The translations under genes and the position numbers were made by a program. 64,000 nt of DNA from Rhabditoides inermis (taxonomy: Eukaryota > Nematoda > Chromadorea > Rhabditida > Rhabditidae): the NCBI GenBank assembly GCA_963966185.1, contig CAWZYM010000272.1:851501-915500 (forward strand), given 5' to 3'. Of this stretch, positions 55,624 to 64,000 are shown piece after piece (positions within the stretch are counted from its first letter, which is position 1; every line of letters starts with the position of its first letter). The notes beneath the pieces were generated by a model. That model was not told the origin of the DNA and made no database searches. It was given only the letters and a program-made list of their open reading frames with translations.

Positions 55624-56230
55624 CTTCACCTCCTCTCTCTCCTCTCCTCACCTGAACGATCCGTGTCCAGCATCGTGTCCTACGATAAACAGGGACGATC
55701 CGAACATGCCCATGAACCAGTACCTGAAATGCTTGTATTAATTAACTTAATTATTTATTTCTGCCGAACAAGGTGACAACAAATAATTTGCGGCCACAGC
55801 GTACAAAACAAGAGATTCAGAGCAATGTAGATTAGAGAACTATCGCTCTGGCGAAAGCTCTTTTGTCACGCACCAGATGATGAGTCCGGCCCATCCGTAG
55901 GACTCAAAGTACGGCACGGCCTTGTACATGCCGTAGAGGATGGCAAAGTCGAGGACGAGGAAGAAGACAGACTTGGGCAGAGACTTCTCCCAGCACTGCT
56001 GAGGGATAGCCTGCAAGGATGGGCATTGGGCACATTGAACAGGTGAATGGAGATGGAGATGAAAAGACCAGAGTAGATGAGAGGGATGAAAGCAAACAAT
56101 GGAGAGAGAGGACGAGAAATAGAGATCATCTAGAAAAATCAAGAGAACGCACCTTCCTGATCTCCTCTAAGGTGGGGTACTGCTGCTTGGCCACCGCCTT
56201 CTTGGCGTTGATTTGTGTGGTGACGGTCAT
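52491..56230 (-). CDS. methyl-end fatty-acid desaturase (FAT-2/FAT-1 class)
   Basis: Eleven exons in transcript order: 56153-56230, 55874-56010, 55652-55723, 55378-55477, 55068-55183, 53766-53898, 53571-53642, 53415-53468, 53139-53241, 52814-52917, 52491-52619; 365 residues. The three His boxes are HDAGH (box 1), HRQHH (box 2) and HVAHH (box 3), which bind the di-iron centre. Flanking motifs such as [19 protein letters not shown] and [14 protein letters not shown] are those of the delta-12/omega-3 desaturases. It is an ER membrane enzyme that puts a double bond in the methyl half of C18-C20 acyl chains. Delta-12 (FAT-2) seems more likely than omega-3 (FAT-1), but I cannot decide from the sequence. 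The ATG directly follows an acceptor (TTTAG); an upstream exon near 56677-56750 has an in-frame stop and is probably 5' UTR. Confidence 0.92.
53280..53332. repeat. (TA)n microsatellite followed by TG and GA tracts
   Basis: About 26 TA units lie in the intron 53242-53414 of the desaturase gene, followed by TG-rich and GA-rich tracts. A separate (GA)n at 53069-53123 is in the next intron. Confidence 0.95.
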
Positions 56231-56263
56231 CTAAACTATTCGCATTACAACATATATTACTTG

Positions 56264-56557
56264 AAAAAAAGAACTGGCGTAAAAGTAGAGTTTGTGTCAT
56301 TGTTTATTCGACGTAATGCAACAAAAGCTCATGCATTACTCTATCAATCGAGTCAACAAACCTGCTCTTTCTGCATTAAAATATAAGAGAGTAATTATGT
56401 AACATCTCCAAATTGACGTTGAGACATCGACTATATATGGTTCAACGATTCGAGCAGATTTGTGTACTACTTCGATTAATAGCACAATGCAAGAGCTTTT
56501 GTTGCATTAGGTCGAATAAACAATAACAATAACTCTATTTTTACGCCAGTCCTTTTT
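56264..56557. mobile_element. MITE-like element in the desaturase 5' intron
   Basis: Two arms of about 68 bases (56270-56337 and 56486-56551) are inverted copies with only a few differences; both contain ACTGGCGTAAAA and TGTTTATTCGAC. The middle is about 150 bases with no coding capacity. It lies between the probable 5' UTR exon and the first coding exon. Confidence 0.8.
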
Positions 56558-56947
56558 AAAGATAATGACAGCACTTTTATTGAATTTCATAGAAATATAA
56601 TTTAATTAGCATGAACCACAAATCACTTTCTTCACGTGTTCTCAAAAGCCGTATAAATTATTATAAATACTTACCTTGTTGGGGGAGCGCGGCTCGGTGA
56701 GGTGAGCGCGGCTGGATCGAATGCCGATGGGGGTGTCCTCACTCGCTACACACACGGGGGCTCACGATATGGCGTGATCGCGCCACTCCACTGACCCGCA
56801 CTCTCTCCCACCATCACACTCACTCGCCGCGATCGCGCGTCTACGCGCACTCTCGTCACACGCTCTCTCCGCCACTCTCTCTCCTCACTGTCCACTACTC
56901 TCGCCGCTCTCCCCACTGACGCCCCACAGTGAGCACGTTTCGTCCCG

Positions 56948-56990
<43 letters not shown>

Positions 56991-57248
56991 CTCTCTCTCT
57001 CCGTCTCTCTCTCTCTCTCTCCCTCTCTCTCGCATAGACTTTGCTCGCGAGCAGACAGCGATATGGTCTGCTGGAGACTTCCATCCCTTCTCACTTTGAT
57101 CAGCACGCTACCTACACAGAGTAGTGAAAGCGTTTTTCGTTATGAAAGGCTCAGCTAGTTTTCTATGTGTACTTCACTGTTTGATGAAATGCAAAGAACA
57201 CACACACATTGAGAGATAAGGGTTGCTAGGTGTGGCGAGGAGACAACA

Positions 57249-57312
57249 CGAACGTGCACGATTCGAACGTGCGCGCTTTCAAAGTGCAGCTCACTCAGCC
57301 ACCACGCATTAT
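57249..57312 (-). repeat. tRNA-like (SINE-like) segment
   Basis: On the minus strand a D-arm-like TGGCTGAGTG and a perfect 5-bp T arm (GCACG TTCGAAT CGTGC) are present. The acceptor stem does not pair, so this is probably a tRNA-derived repeat, not a working tRNA. Confidence 0.4.
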
Positions 57313-58120
57313 TTCTACAGCATCACTCCAGATGACGAATCTCGCAACAACATGTTTATTCACATACACTGAATACTGAATGCGAGAGTGGCGAGGCATG
57401 ATCGTGTGGTTCACGAGCGAACCCCGTGAGCGGTTTGGATTGGGGGAAGCGGTGGGGGGGGGGGGACATTGATGGGTAAAACGTGGGCTTGCTTATGATC
57501 TGCACTTATATAAGTGCAGACAGTGTTGTGGAGAATATCTCGGGAGCCACCGACTCCCTTTTCTTCAACTTTTTCATCGGGCCGGCCGTTTTGTGGCGAT
57601 CCCTGGTGGCCAGCCGTGCCGGGATGCCCTGATCTTGAACCTGATGAGTTTGATTCCTACACCTGACAGTGAAGTACCGCTAGTCACGTGTGGACCTTCA
57701 AGCTAGCGTCACAAAAGTTCACTTTCGAACTTTTGTGACGCTAGCTAACAATAAATGTGGTGACACGGCAAAAAAAAACTGTAAACGTGAGATGGTATTT
57801 TCACTGTTCAACAGTTTATTGTACTATTAGACAACATAACACAATTTTTGACCAGAAATGATCAGCTGAATGAGTTCAAATGGAATACTGTCGAATATCT
57901 GCCGAATATCAGTTTTCTGAATGTCTACTAGACAGATTGCAGCATGTTGCATTTATCGCATTTCTCTAATCCAATCCGATTTGTTGTTGCGAGAGTCATA
58001 TGTAGGTGGAACACATAGTATTATATCGCTAAACGTGTGAGAGAGAGTGTGTGTGAGAGAGAGAAGGAGAGAGAGAGAGAGAGAAAGCAAGAAAGAAAGA
58101 GGAAGAAAGACACAGAAAGC
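57313..58120. other. no gene recognised; palindromes
   Basis: The stretch holds two palindromes: GCACTTATATAAGTGC near 57505, and a perfect one with 20-bp arms at 57701-57746. A GA-rich tract at 58036-58118 precedes the collagen promoter. Confidence 0.55.
57701..57746. repeat. perfect palindrome with 20-bp arms
   Basis: AGCTAGCGTCACAAAAGTTC and its exact complement are separated by six bases (ACTTTC). No poly-T tract or coding frame explains it. Confidence 0.9.
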
Positions 58121-58159
58121 GAGAGTTCACTGAGCGGAACAACCTTGCTGATGTCCCCT

Positions 58160-58166
58160 ATATAAC
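58160..58166 (+). promoter_or_regulatory. TATA box of collagen gene 1
   Basis: TATATAA lies about 30 bases before the ATG at 58196, in a segment that is identical in the inverted copy. Confidence 0.65.
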
Positions 58167-58195
58167 CCCTCGCCAATCGCTTTTTGCATCGCAGC

Positions 58196-59253
58196 ATGAA
58201 GTTCTTCCTCTCATTCGCATCAGCCACCTGTGGTCTCGTCATCCTTGGCGCCCTTGTGTCTCTCGCACAGATTGCACATGACATCAACGCATTCTACGAC
58301 GCCAGTCTCAACGATCTCGCCGAGTTCAAGGTAAGCAACGGCTCGTATGACAGTCACGATTTAGATAGTTGCAACCACGAACAACCTAGCTTTCATCGTC
58401 GTTGCAGGTGCTTTCGAACGATGCGTGGTCTGTGATGGTGCAAACCACCCGCCCTGTCCAGTCCTTCTCCACTCTTCTTCGTGGAAAGCGCGCCTCTGGT
58501 GGCTCGTGCAACTGCGGAATCTCCCCTAACACCTGTCCTCCCGGACCGCCCGGACCTCCCGGAGCCAAGGGAGACGACGGAGCGCCCGGAAACCCCGGAC
58601 AGCCCGGAAACGCCGGAGGCCATGGAACCGGCAACGGAAGCAACCCTGGATACAACTCGGCATGCATTTCGTGCCCTGCTGGAGCGGCCGGACCTCCCGG
58701 ACCCGACGGACCCGCTGGACTTGCCGGAACTGATGGGCTGCCAGGAAACGCCGGAGCGCCTGGAAATGACGGACAGCCCGGAGCCGCGGGACCCGAGGGA
58801 GACGCCGGACCGGCTGGAAACCCCGGAACTCCCGGACAGAAGGGACCCGACGGAAAGGGCGGCAAGAAGGGATACGGAGCGCCTGGACCGAAGGGACCCG
58901 CCGGACCTGCAGGACCGGCTGGAAACAAGGGAGCTGACGGACAGCCGGGAGAGCCGGGCAACCGAGGATTGCCCGGACCGGCTGGCTCGAACGGGAAGGA
59001 CGGAGAGAAGGGAGCGGACGGGGCGAAGGGAGCGGCTGGACAGGACGGCACTTTGGGCGGCGACGCTGCGTACTGCCCCTGTCCGCCTCGGTCGGACGAA
59101 GGAGGAGTGACCGGGGGACAGACGGGATACGACGCGCCCGCCCCTTCTCCTGCCGCCCCCGCACCCTCCACCGGATACGACGCCCCCGCCCCCGCCCCCG
59201 CTCCTCGGCAGCCATACAGGAAGAGGAAGGCCGTGCTGCGAGGACGCATCTGA
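58196..59253 (+). CDS. nematode cuticle collagen, copy 1
   Basis: Two exons (58196-58330 and 58408-59253) encode 326 residues. The first holds the Col_cuticle_N membrane segment ([20 protein letters not shown]). Next comes a cleavage-type site RGKR, a Cys pair (SCNCG), Gly-X-Y tracts interrupted at CISC, a main Gly-X-Y block, a C-terminal Cys pair (YCPCPP), and a Pro/Ala-rich tail with repeated GYDAPAP. Such proteins trimerise, are trimmed at the basic site and are cross-linked into the cuticle. Codon use is heavily C/G-ending in Gly-X-Y blocks. AATAAA at 59281 is the likely poly(A) signal. It differs from copy 2 at about seven residues. Confidence 0.95.
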
Positions 59254-59382
59254 ACTGTCATGCTCATGCGATATCTGTAGAATAAATGACTTCAAGATGC
59301 CCGTTATTTTGCTTGAATGTATTATTCAAGAATTTGTTACCTTTACGAACTAATTTTCTGTACAACGAGCAGGACAGTTGTT

Positions 59383-59501
59383 GAAATACGGTGCCATAAC
59401 CGTCTGTCTCTTTTGTTTTGCGCGATATTGCCGAAAGCTGACTCTCCGTCTTCCTCTGATCTACCCACCGCGCGCAACTTATTGCGAGCATAGAACTAAA
59501 G
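59383..59501. repeat. dispersed repeat, copy C (5'-truncated)
   Basis: It matches copies A and B from GAAATACGGTGCCATAACCG to TATTGCGAGCATAGAACTA but lacks their first 45 bases or so. It starts close to the end of the collagen left arm. Confidence 0.85.
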
Positions 59502-59648
59502 TAGAGATAGGAAGTTCGGCAAAGTGTTGTTCTGAGGTAGTTTTTTTTTCACCACGAAACACGAAAACTAAATTGTGATTTTTTTTTTGGAAAAACTTGT
59601 ACAATTTTAAAAGGATAGTTTCACGTAACATTTAATGAAGTCTTTTCG

Positions 59649-59924
59649 TTAAAGAAGAACTCCGGGGAAAATAGGAATGCTGGTCAATAGGGGCAAAATG
59701 ATACTTAGGAACACGATTCTGGCAATGAAAATTCTGAGAGGCTTCAAAAAGTTACGTTTTTGAATTATTTTGTACGATTCCTTTGTCCGAATAGCCTAAT
59801 TGGACGAGGGCGGAGCCTCACTCCGCTGCCCACCGCTGCCGTACTCGCGGTTTCCCGCCAAAATCTGGTTCCGGGCGCGCTAATGTTTTGGGCAGGTGAC
59901 TCTTTCCCCGGAGTTCTTCTTTAA
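59649..59924. mobile_element. TTAA-type MITE
   Basis: Perfect 22-bp inverted ends (TTAAAGAAGAACTCCGGGG...) occur at 59649-59670 and 59903-59924. Each outer edge is TTAA, consistent with a TTAA target-site duplication as made by piggyBac- or Kolobok-type transposases. No protein is encoded in its 276 bases. Confidence 0.75.
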
Positions 59925-60154
59925 ACCATGACACTACTAGAAAAGATTACTGGAAACAAAAGTGTAGGCGTTTTTCGCCTATTCGAGTAATGTGCTTCTG
60001 ATGTGGTTCGCACTTCAAATTGAAACTCGCGACATTCAGCAAAACACGGTTTGCGGGCGGCGTTTGAAGAAAGGCTTCCCAGATATCGACTATCACAAAA
60101 AAAGTAATCGCGATTCCGCTAGCGTACTACGGAATTATGAAACTGTCTTTTCAA

Positions 60155-61389
60155 ATTAGTTCGTGAAGGTAACAAATTCTAGAATAATATATTTCAAGCA
60201 AAATAACGGGCATCTTGTAGTCATTTATTCTACAGATATCGCATGAGCATGACAGTTCAGATGCGTCCTCGCAGCACGGCCTTCCTCTTCCTGTATGGCT
60301 GCCGAGGAGCGGGGGCGGGGGCGGGGGCGTCGTATCCGGTGGAGGGTGCGGGGGCGGCAGGAGAAGGGGCGGGCGCGTCGTATCCCGTCTGTCCCCCGGT
60401 CACTCCTCCTTCGTCCGACCGAGGCGGACAGGGGCAGTACGCAGCGTCGCCGCCCAAAGTGCCGTCCTGTCCAGCCGCTCCCTTCGCCCCGTCCGCTCCC
60501 TTCTCTCCGTCCTTCCCGTCCGAGCCAGCCGGTCCGGGCAATCCTCGGTTGCCCGGCTCTCCCGGCTGTCCGTCAGCTCCCTTGTTTCCAGCCGGTCCTG
60601 CAGGTCCGGCGGGTCCCTTCGGTCCAGGCGCTCCGGATCCCTTCTTGCCGCCCTTTCCGTCGGGTCCCTTCTGTCCGGGAGTTCCGGGGTTTCCAGCCGG
60701 TCCGGCGTCTCCCTCAAGTCCCGCGGCTCCGGGCTGTCCGTCATTTCCAGGCGCTCCGGCGTTTCCTGGCTGCCCATCAGTTCCGGCAGGTCCAGCGGGT
60801 CCGTCGGGTCCGGGAGGTCCGGCTGCTCCAGCAGGGCACGAAATGCATGCCGAGTTGTATCCAGGGTTGCTTCCGTTGCCGGTTCCATGGCCTCCGGCGT
60901 TTCCGGGCTGTCCGGGGTTTCCGGGCGCTCCGTCGTCTCCCTTGGCTCCGGGAGGTCCGGGCGGTCCGGGAGGACAGGTGTTAGGGGAGGTTCCGCAGTT
61001 GCACGAGCCACCAGAGGCGCGCTTTCCACGAAGAATAGTGGAGAAGGACTGGACAGGGCGGGTGGTTTGCACCATCACAGACCACGCATCGTTCGAAAGC
61101 ACCTGCAACGACGATGAAAGCTAGGTTGTTCGTGGTTGCAACTATCTGAGTCGTGACTGTCATACGAGCCGTTGCTTACCTTGAACTCGGCGAGATCGTT
61201 GAGACTGGCGTCGTAGAATGCGTTGATGTCATGTGCAATCTGTGCGAGAGACACAAGGGCGCCAAGGATGACGAGACCACAGGTGGCTGATGCGAATGAG
61301 AGGAAGAACTTCATGCTGCGATGCAAAAAGCGATTGGCGAGGGGTTATATAGGGGACATCAGCAAGGTTGTTCCGCTCAGTGAACTCTC
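60155..61389. repeat. inverted duplication, right arm
   Basis: Inverted copy of 58121-59357, including the intron, which differs at about two positions, and the promoter. The GA/CT tract outside this end differs from that of the left arm. Confidence 0.85.
60257..61314 (-). CDS. nematode cuticle collagen, copy 2
   Basis: Exons 61180-61314 and 60257-61102 encode 326 residues with the same domain order as copy 1. Differences seen from copy 1: Leu to Ile before RGKR, Ile to Thr after SCNCG, Leu to Pro and Leu to Gln in the first long Gly-X-Y block, Pro to Leu, Tyr to Ser and Asn to Asp. All leave the Gly positions intact, so both copies look functional. TTATATA at 61345-61351 is its TATA box and AATAAA (minus, 60224-60229) its poly(A) signal. 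Confidence 0.95.
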
Positions 61390-61767
61390 CCTTTCTCTCT
61401 TTCTCTCATACGTTTGGCTATACACTATGTCTTTATCTGGTTCTCTCAACAACAAATCGGATCGAATAAAAGCAAGACGATTATATGTTATGAGGTTACA
61501 CCGGGTTCATCGGAAACCGAAAACGTCAGTTGTATCAGTGATCAAGTCGATTGTATGTTCTTTTGTGATATTTGATTTTTTCCATAGTTTTGGCTCAAAC
61601 AACTACAACATCATAAGTATTTCCATTTTCAGGTGTGAACTCCTATCACACTTGAGCTAATAAAACATTTTTTTTCTTGTAAAAAAACTTGTAAAACTTT
61701 TTTCACGTTTATTAATTGTACATACACATTGAGCAAGTGGTCCCTAAGATATATATGAAGAGGGAGG
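61390..61767. other. no gene recognised
   Basis: Region between the collagen copy 2 promoter and the 3' end of the S28 peptidase gene. It begins with a short CT tract. I see no exon. Confidence 0.5.
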
Positions 61768-62147
61768 TTAGAGCATCGCAAACGCGACGACAGCCGCGAC
61801 GACGGAGGGCACCATCGAGAACGCCGACTCTGCAAGAGTTTATATACAATGCGAAAAGAATATATAAGAGTAAAGGTAGAAATAAACTCAGCCTTTCAAT
61901 AAAAAAAGATTACTTTGCAGAAAGATGGCTTATGAATAAGGTTTTGTGACTTTTCCGCGTCTCTGTTTAAGTGAGTGAACTAGAGAGGCGGACTGCTCTG
62001 CTTGCGAATCTTCTATATGTGGTGCCAGAGCGACAGCCCCTTTGAACATTGCGAAAACGCGATCCCACACAGCTCTCTTGCTGTCAGTGCATCCCACTCC
62101 CTGCTCGCCCCCCTACACTCACTGGTGGTGGTGGTGGCCGGTGTGGT

Positions 62148-62179
<32 letters not shown>

Positions 62180-64000
62180 TGATCGAGTTGCCGGGAGTCG
62201 TGCCTCCAACAGTGGTGGTGCTGCCTCCAACAGTGGTGGTGCTGCCTCCAACAGTGGTGGTGCTGCCGCCCGCAGCGGTGGTGGAAGTGGTGGCGGCGGT
62301 TCCGCTGCTGCTGGTAGTGGTGCCTAGCGTCGTGGTCGACAGGTTCTCCTCTCCCTGAACGATACAGGGTTGTCACGTGTTCTATCGAGACGTTGTTTTC
62401 GACTCACGTTGATCCATGCCTGCAGGTGTGCTCTGATGGTGGCGCGGGCGTTGCTGAGTCCGGCCACGTCCTGCTCCCTCGGAGGGTACATGTCGGCGCA
62501 GTGCGCAGTGCCGTTGATGAGGATGGTGGTCACTCCCGCCGGCTGCTTGTACATGCCCAGAGCGTGCCACGGGTCGAGAGAGCCGTTCGGCGCCACGACG
62601 CGAGTGCCCTGAACGAAACGCTCACTCTCTTGTCAAGCTGCATACATAACTTCAAAATGACATCACCTATACGTTATATGTTAATTTTGTTTCTGTCTTA
62701 TTAGTAGTGGTGCCGCCTCCAGCAGTAGTGGTAAGTAGTCTCTATCTCTCTTACACACTCTCAATGTCTTTTACTTTGTCTAATTATCGCTACCAGCATG
62801 TCACAATGCATGGTATTCGCATTTCCACTTCGTTCATACCTTGTAGTGGTCGCGTCCTCCGTAGCGGAGCAGCGAGCGCTGGATGCCCTCCTCCACGTCC
62901 ACAACCGTCTTGCCGAACACGTCCTCGCAGATTTTCACAAAGTTGCTGAAAACAATCAGGTTTAGAGATGGGCGAATAATTATTTTGGACGAATAACGAA
63001 TAACTTCATTTGTTCGATTAATCGTCGAGTACGATTATTCGAATATGATTCGATTTAGTCTCAATTTTTTTTCTCAGTTCCATTATGTCTCAATATCTTT
63101 TTCTCAATTCGATTATGTCTCATCTCTTTTTTCAAAGCATATTTCCGGTGCCATTCCAAGCGACAATCATATTTTTCTAGGCACACGCCTATCGTCGCAC
63201 TCACTTGACGGGGTTGGTCGCGCCGAAGATGCCCTTTCCGTAGTCGGTCGACTGGAAGTAGCCGTACTCGGTGCACGTCTGGTACGTCCAGTAGCGGCCG
63301 GCGCCCGACTGCGCTGAAACCAGACAACAACGCGTCAGGCAATCTACAGCAGTCCGTTCTCATTTCAACCAGGGATTGAGAAAAAACTCTCGTTTTTTCA
63401 TGGGTTTTGTTGTTTTTCTCATAATGTTGGGAGTAGTATAGCATAACGTTTCGATTCACATCGATTCGATTTGACATCTTGACATGCGTGGTTCATTGAG
63501 ACCACCTGCCACCCACTCACAGGCGTTCTTGAGGAAGGCGATGTAGTTGTCGTAGCTGATGTCGGTGCCGGTCTCGTTGAACGGAGCGCCCGTGTACATC
63601 TCCGTCATGTAGACGTTGAAGGCGGCCACGTTGTCGATCGGCGCGTTCGTGGCGTTCGTCATAAACCCGCACATCTCCGGAATGCCGTAGCCTTTGGCGT
63701 ACACCTGCAACCAGTTCTGTTTTTCGAACCAGTTGCAGATTCCGAGAGAGACACCGAGAGTCGGCTCGCGGCAATATTTCGCAAAGCAAAAGAGTCTGCT
63801 GGTTAGTGAGCATCGTCATTTGAGCATCAAAATATTCAAAAATACAGTTCTAACACGAGCTGGCTAGATCAATGAAACTTGATTGGACTTCAAAAAAGAC
63901 GAGTGAGAATAATTCAGGCGATGCTTCGTTGCTAGTGCTATCTTACACACGTTGGTGTTGTCGCCGGAGTACTGGACGGCTCCCTGGAAGTTGCCGTAGA
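61768..64000 (-). CDS. S28-family serine carboxypeptidase (PRCP-like), 3' part, GPI-anchored form
   Basis: The gene runs off the right edge, so its N terminus and catalytic Ser are not visible. Exons in transcript order: 63951-64000 (partial), 63521-63704, 63205-63313, 62840-62945, 62408-62608, 62123-62354, 61768-61829. Family marks are YWTYQTCTEYGYFQ, the catalytic Asp in NGSLDPWHALG and the catalytic His in GTAHCADMYPP. S28 enzymes (prolyl carboxypeptidase, DPP7) cut after Pro near chain ends, in lysosomes or outside cells. Unusually for that family, a Thr/Ser-rich stalk follows, with three STTTVGG repeats and a Thr run, then a hydrophobic C terminus (SMVPSVVAAVVAFAML) that looks like a GPI-anchor signal. 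The start lies outside this window. Confidence 0.87.
62123..62270 (-). repeat. in-frame repeats encoding Thr-rich stalk
   Basis: A 21-base unit is repeated three times at about 62201-62263 and encodes STTTVGG. A (GTG)n tract at about 62124-62172 encodes poly-Thr. Both are in the S28 peptidase exon. Confidence 0.85.

Larger units (their letters stand above)
58121..59357. repeat. inverted duplication, left arm
   Basis: This arm, with promoter, collagen gene, 3' UTR and some downstream DNA, is an inverted near-copy of about 60155-61389. Homology starts at GAGAGTTCACTGAGCGG and fades after 59357. Confidence 0.85.
59254..60256. other. spacer between inverted collagen genes
   Basis: The 1-kb spacer contains the 3' ends of both collagen genes, dispersed-repeat copy C and a small TTAA-flanked element. 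No gene is visible. Confidence 0.8.

Noticed and set aside
57249..57312. Functional serine-type tRNA
   Set aside because: The T arm is perfect but the acceptor stem is missing.
58386..59295. Long antisense and alternative-frame open frames over both collagen genes
   Set aside because: The Gly-X-Y codon pattern keeps several frames free of stops. Only the frame with the cuticle-collagen N terminus and Cys pairs is real.

Overview
This window reads as intron-rich genomic DNA from a nematode. The evidence is two cuticle collagens with the nematode N-terminal domain, a FAT-1/FAT-2-type methyl-end desaturase, an innexin, two secreted Cys/Gln-rich proteins of the ABU/PQN kind, and short GT-AG introns. 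Nothing bacterial is present. I cannot name the species. (GA)n/(CT)n microsatellites are unusually dense in introns, and several short inverted-repeat elements are scattered through non-coding DNA.

Layout. 1-2.4 kb: no gene seen. 2.4-20.8 kb (+): one large gene of about 57 exons for a type I membrane protein of roughly 1,990 residues, built from WAP, thyroglobulin type-1, antistasin-like and lustrin-like domains in five repeated super-modules, then Kunitz, a membrane-proximal domain, a membrane segment and a short tail. Its 2.9-kb intron holds a complete antisense gene for a secreted Cys/Gln-rich protein (8.7-10.7 kb). 20.8-22.5 kb: a fold-back element and repeats. 22.5-28.8 kb (-): an innexin, sharing a 197-bp divergent promoter with a phospholipase C delta gene (29.0-36.1 kb, +). 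36.5-37.3 kb (-): an NME5-like gene with a frameshift. 38.0-43.6 kb (+): a transposase-like protein with a PHD-like zinc finger; one of its introns carries an antisense, frameshifted LDL-receptor class A relic. 44.4-45.6 kb (+): mitochondrial VDAC. 46.0-46.35 kb: the 3' end of a LINE. 47.0-49.8 kb (-): a second Cys/Gln-rich secreted protein with a chitin-binding-like segment. 52.5-56.2 kb (-): the fatty-acid desaturase. 58.1-61.4 kb: two nearly identical collagen genes in an inverted (tail-to-tail) duplication. 61.8-64.0 kb (-): the 3' part of an S28 serine carboxypeptidase gene with a Thr-rich stalk and a GPI-type tail; its 5' end lies outside the window.

The genes do not form one pathway, but several act at the extracellular or cuticle surface (inhibitor-domain protein, two Cys/Gln-rich proteins, collagens, S28 peptidase). 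Exon boundaries were set by hand from splice consensus and reading-frame phase. In the large genes almost every junction is phase-consistent, which supports the models, but individual junctions are unverified.
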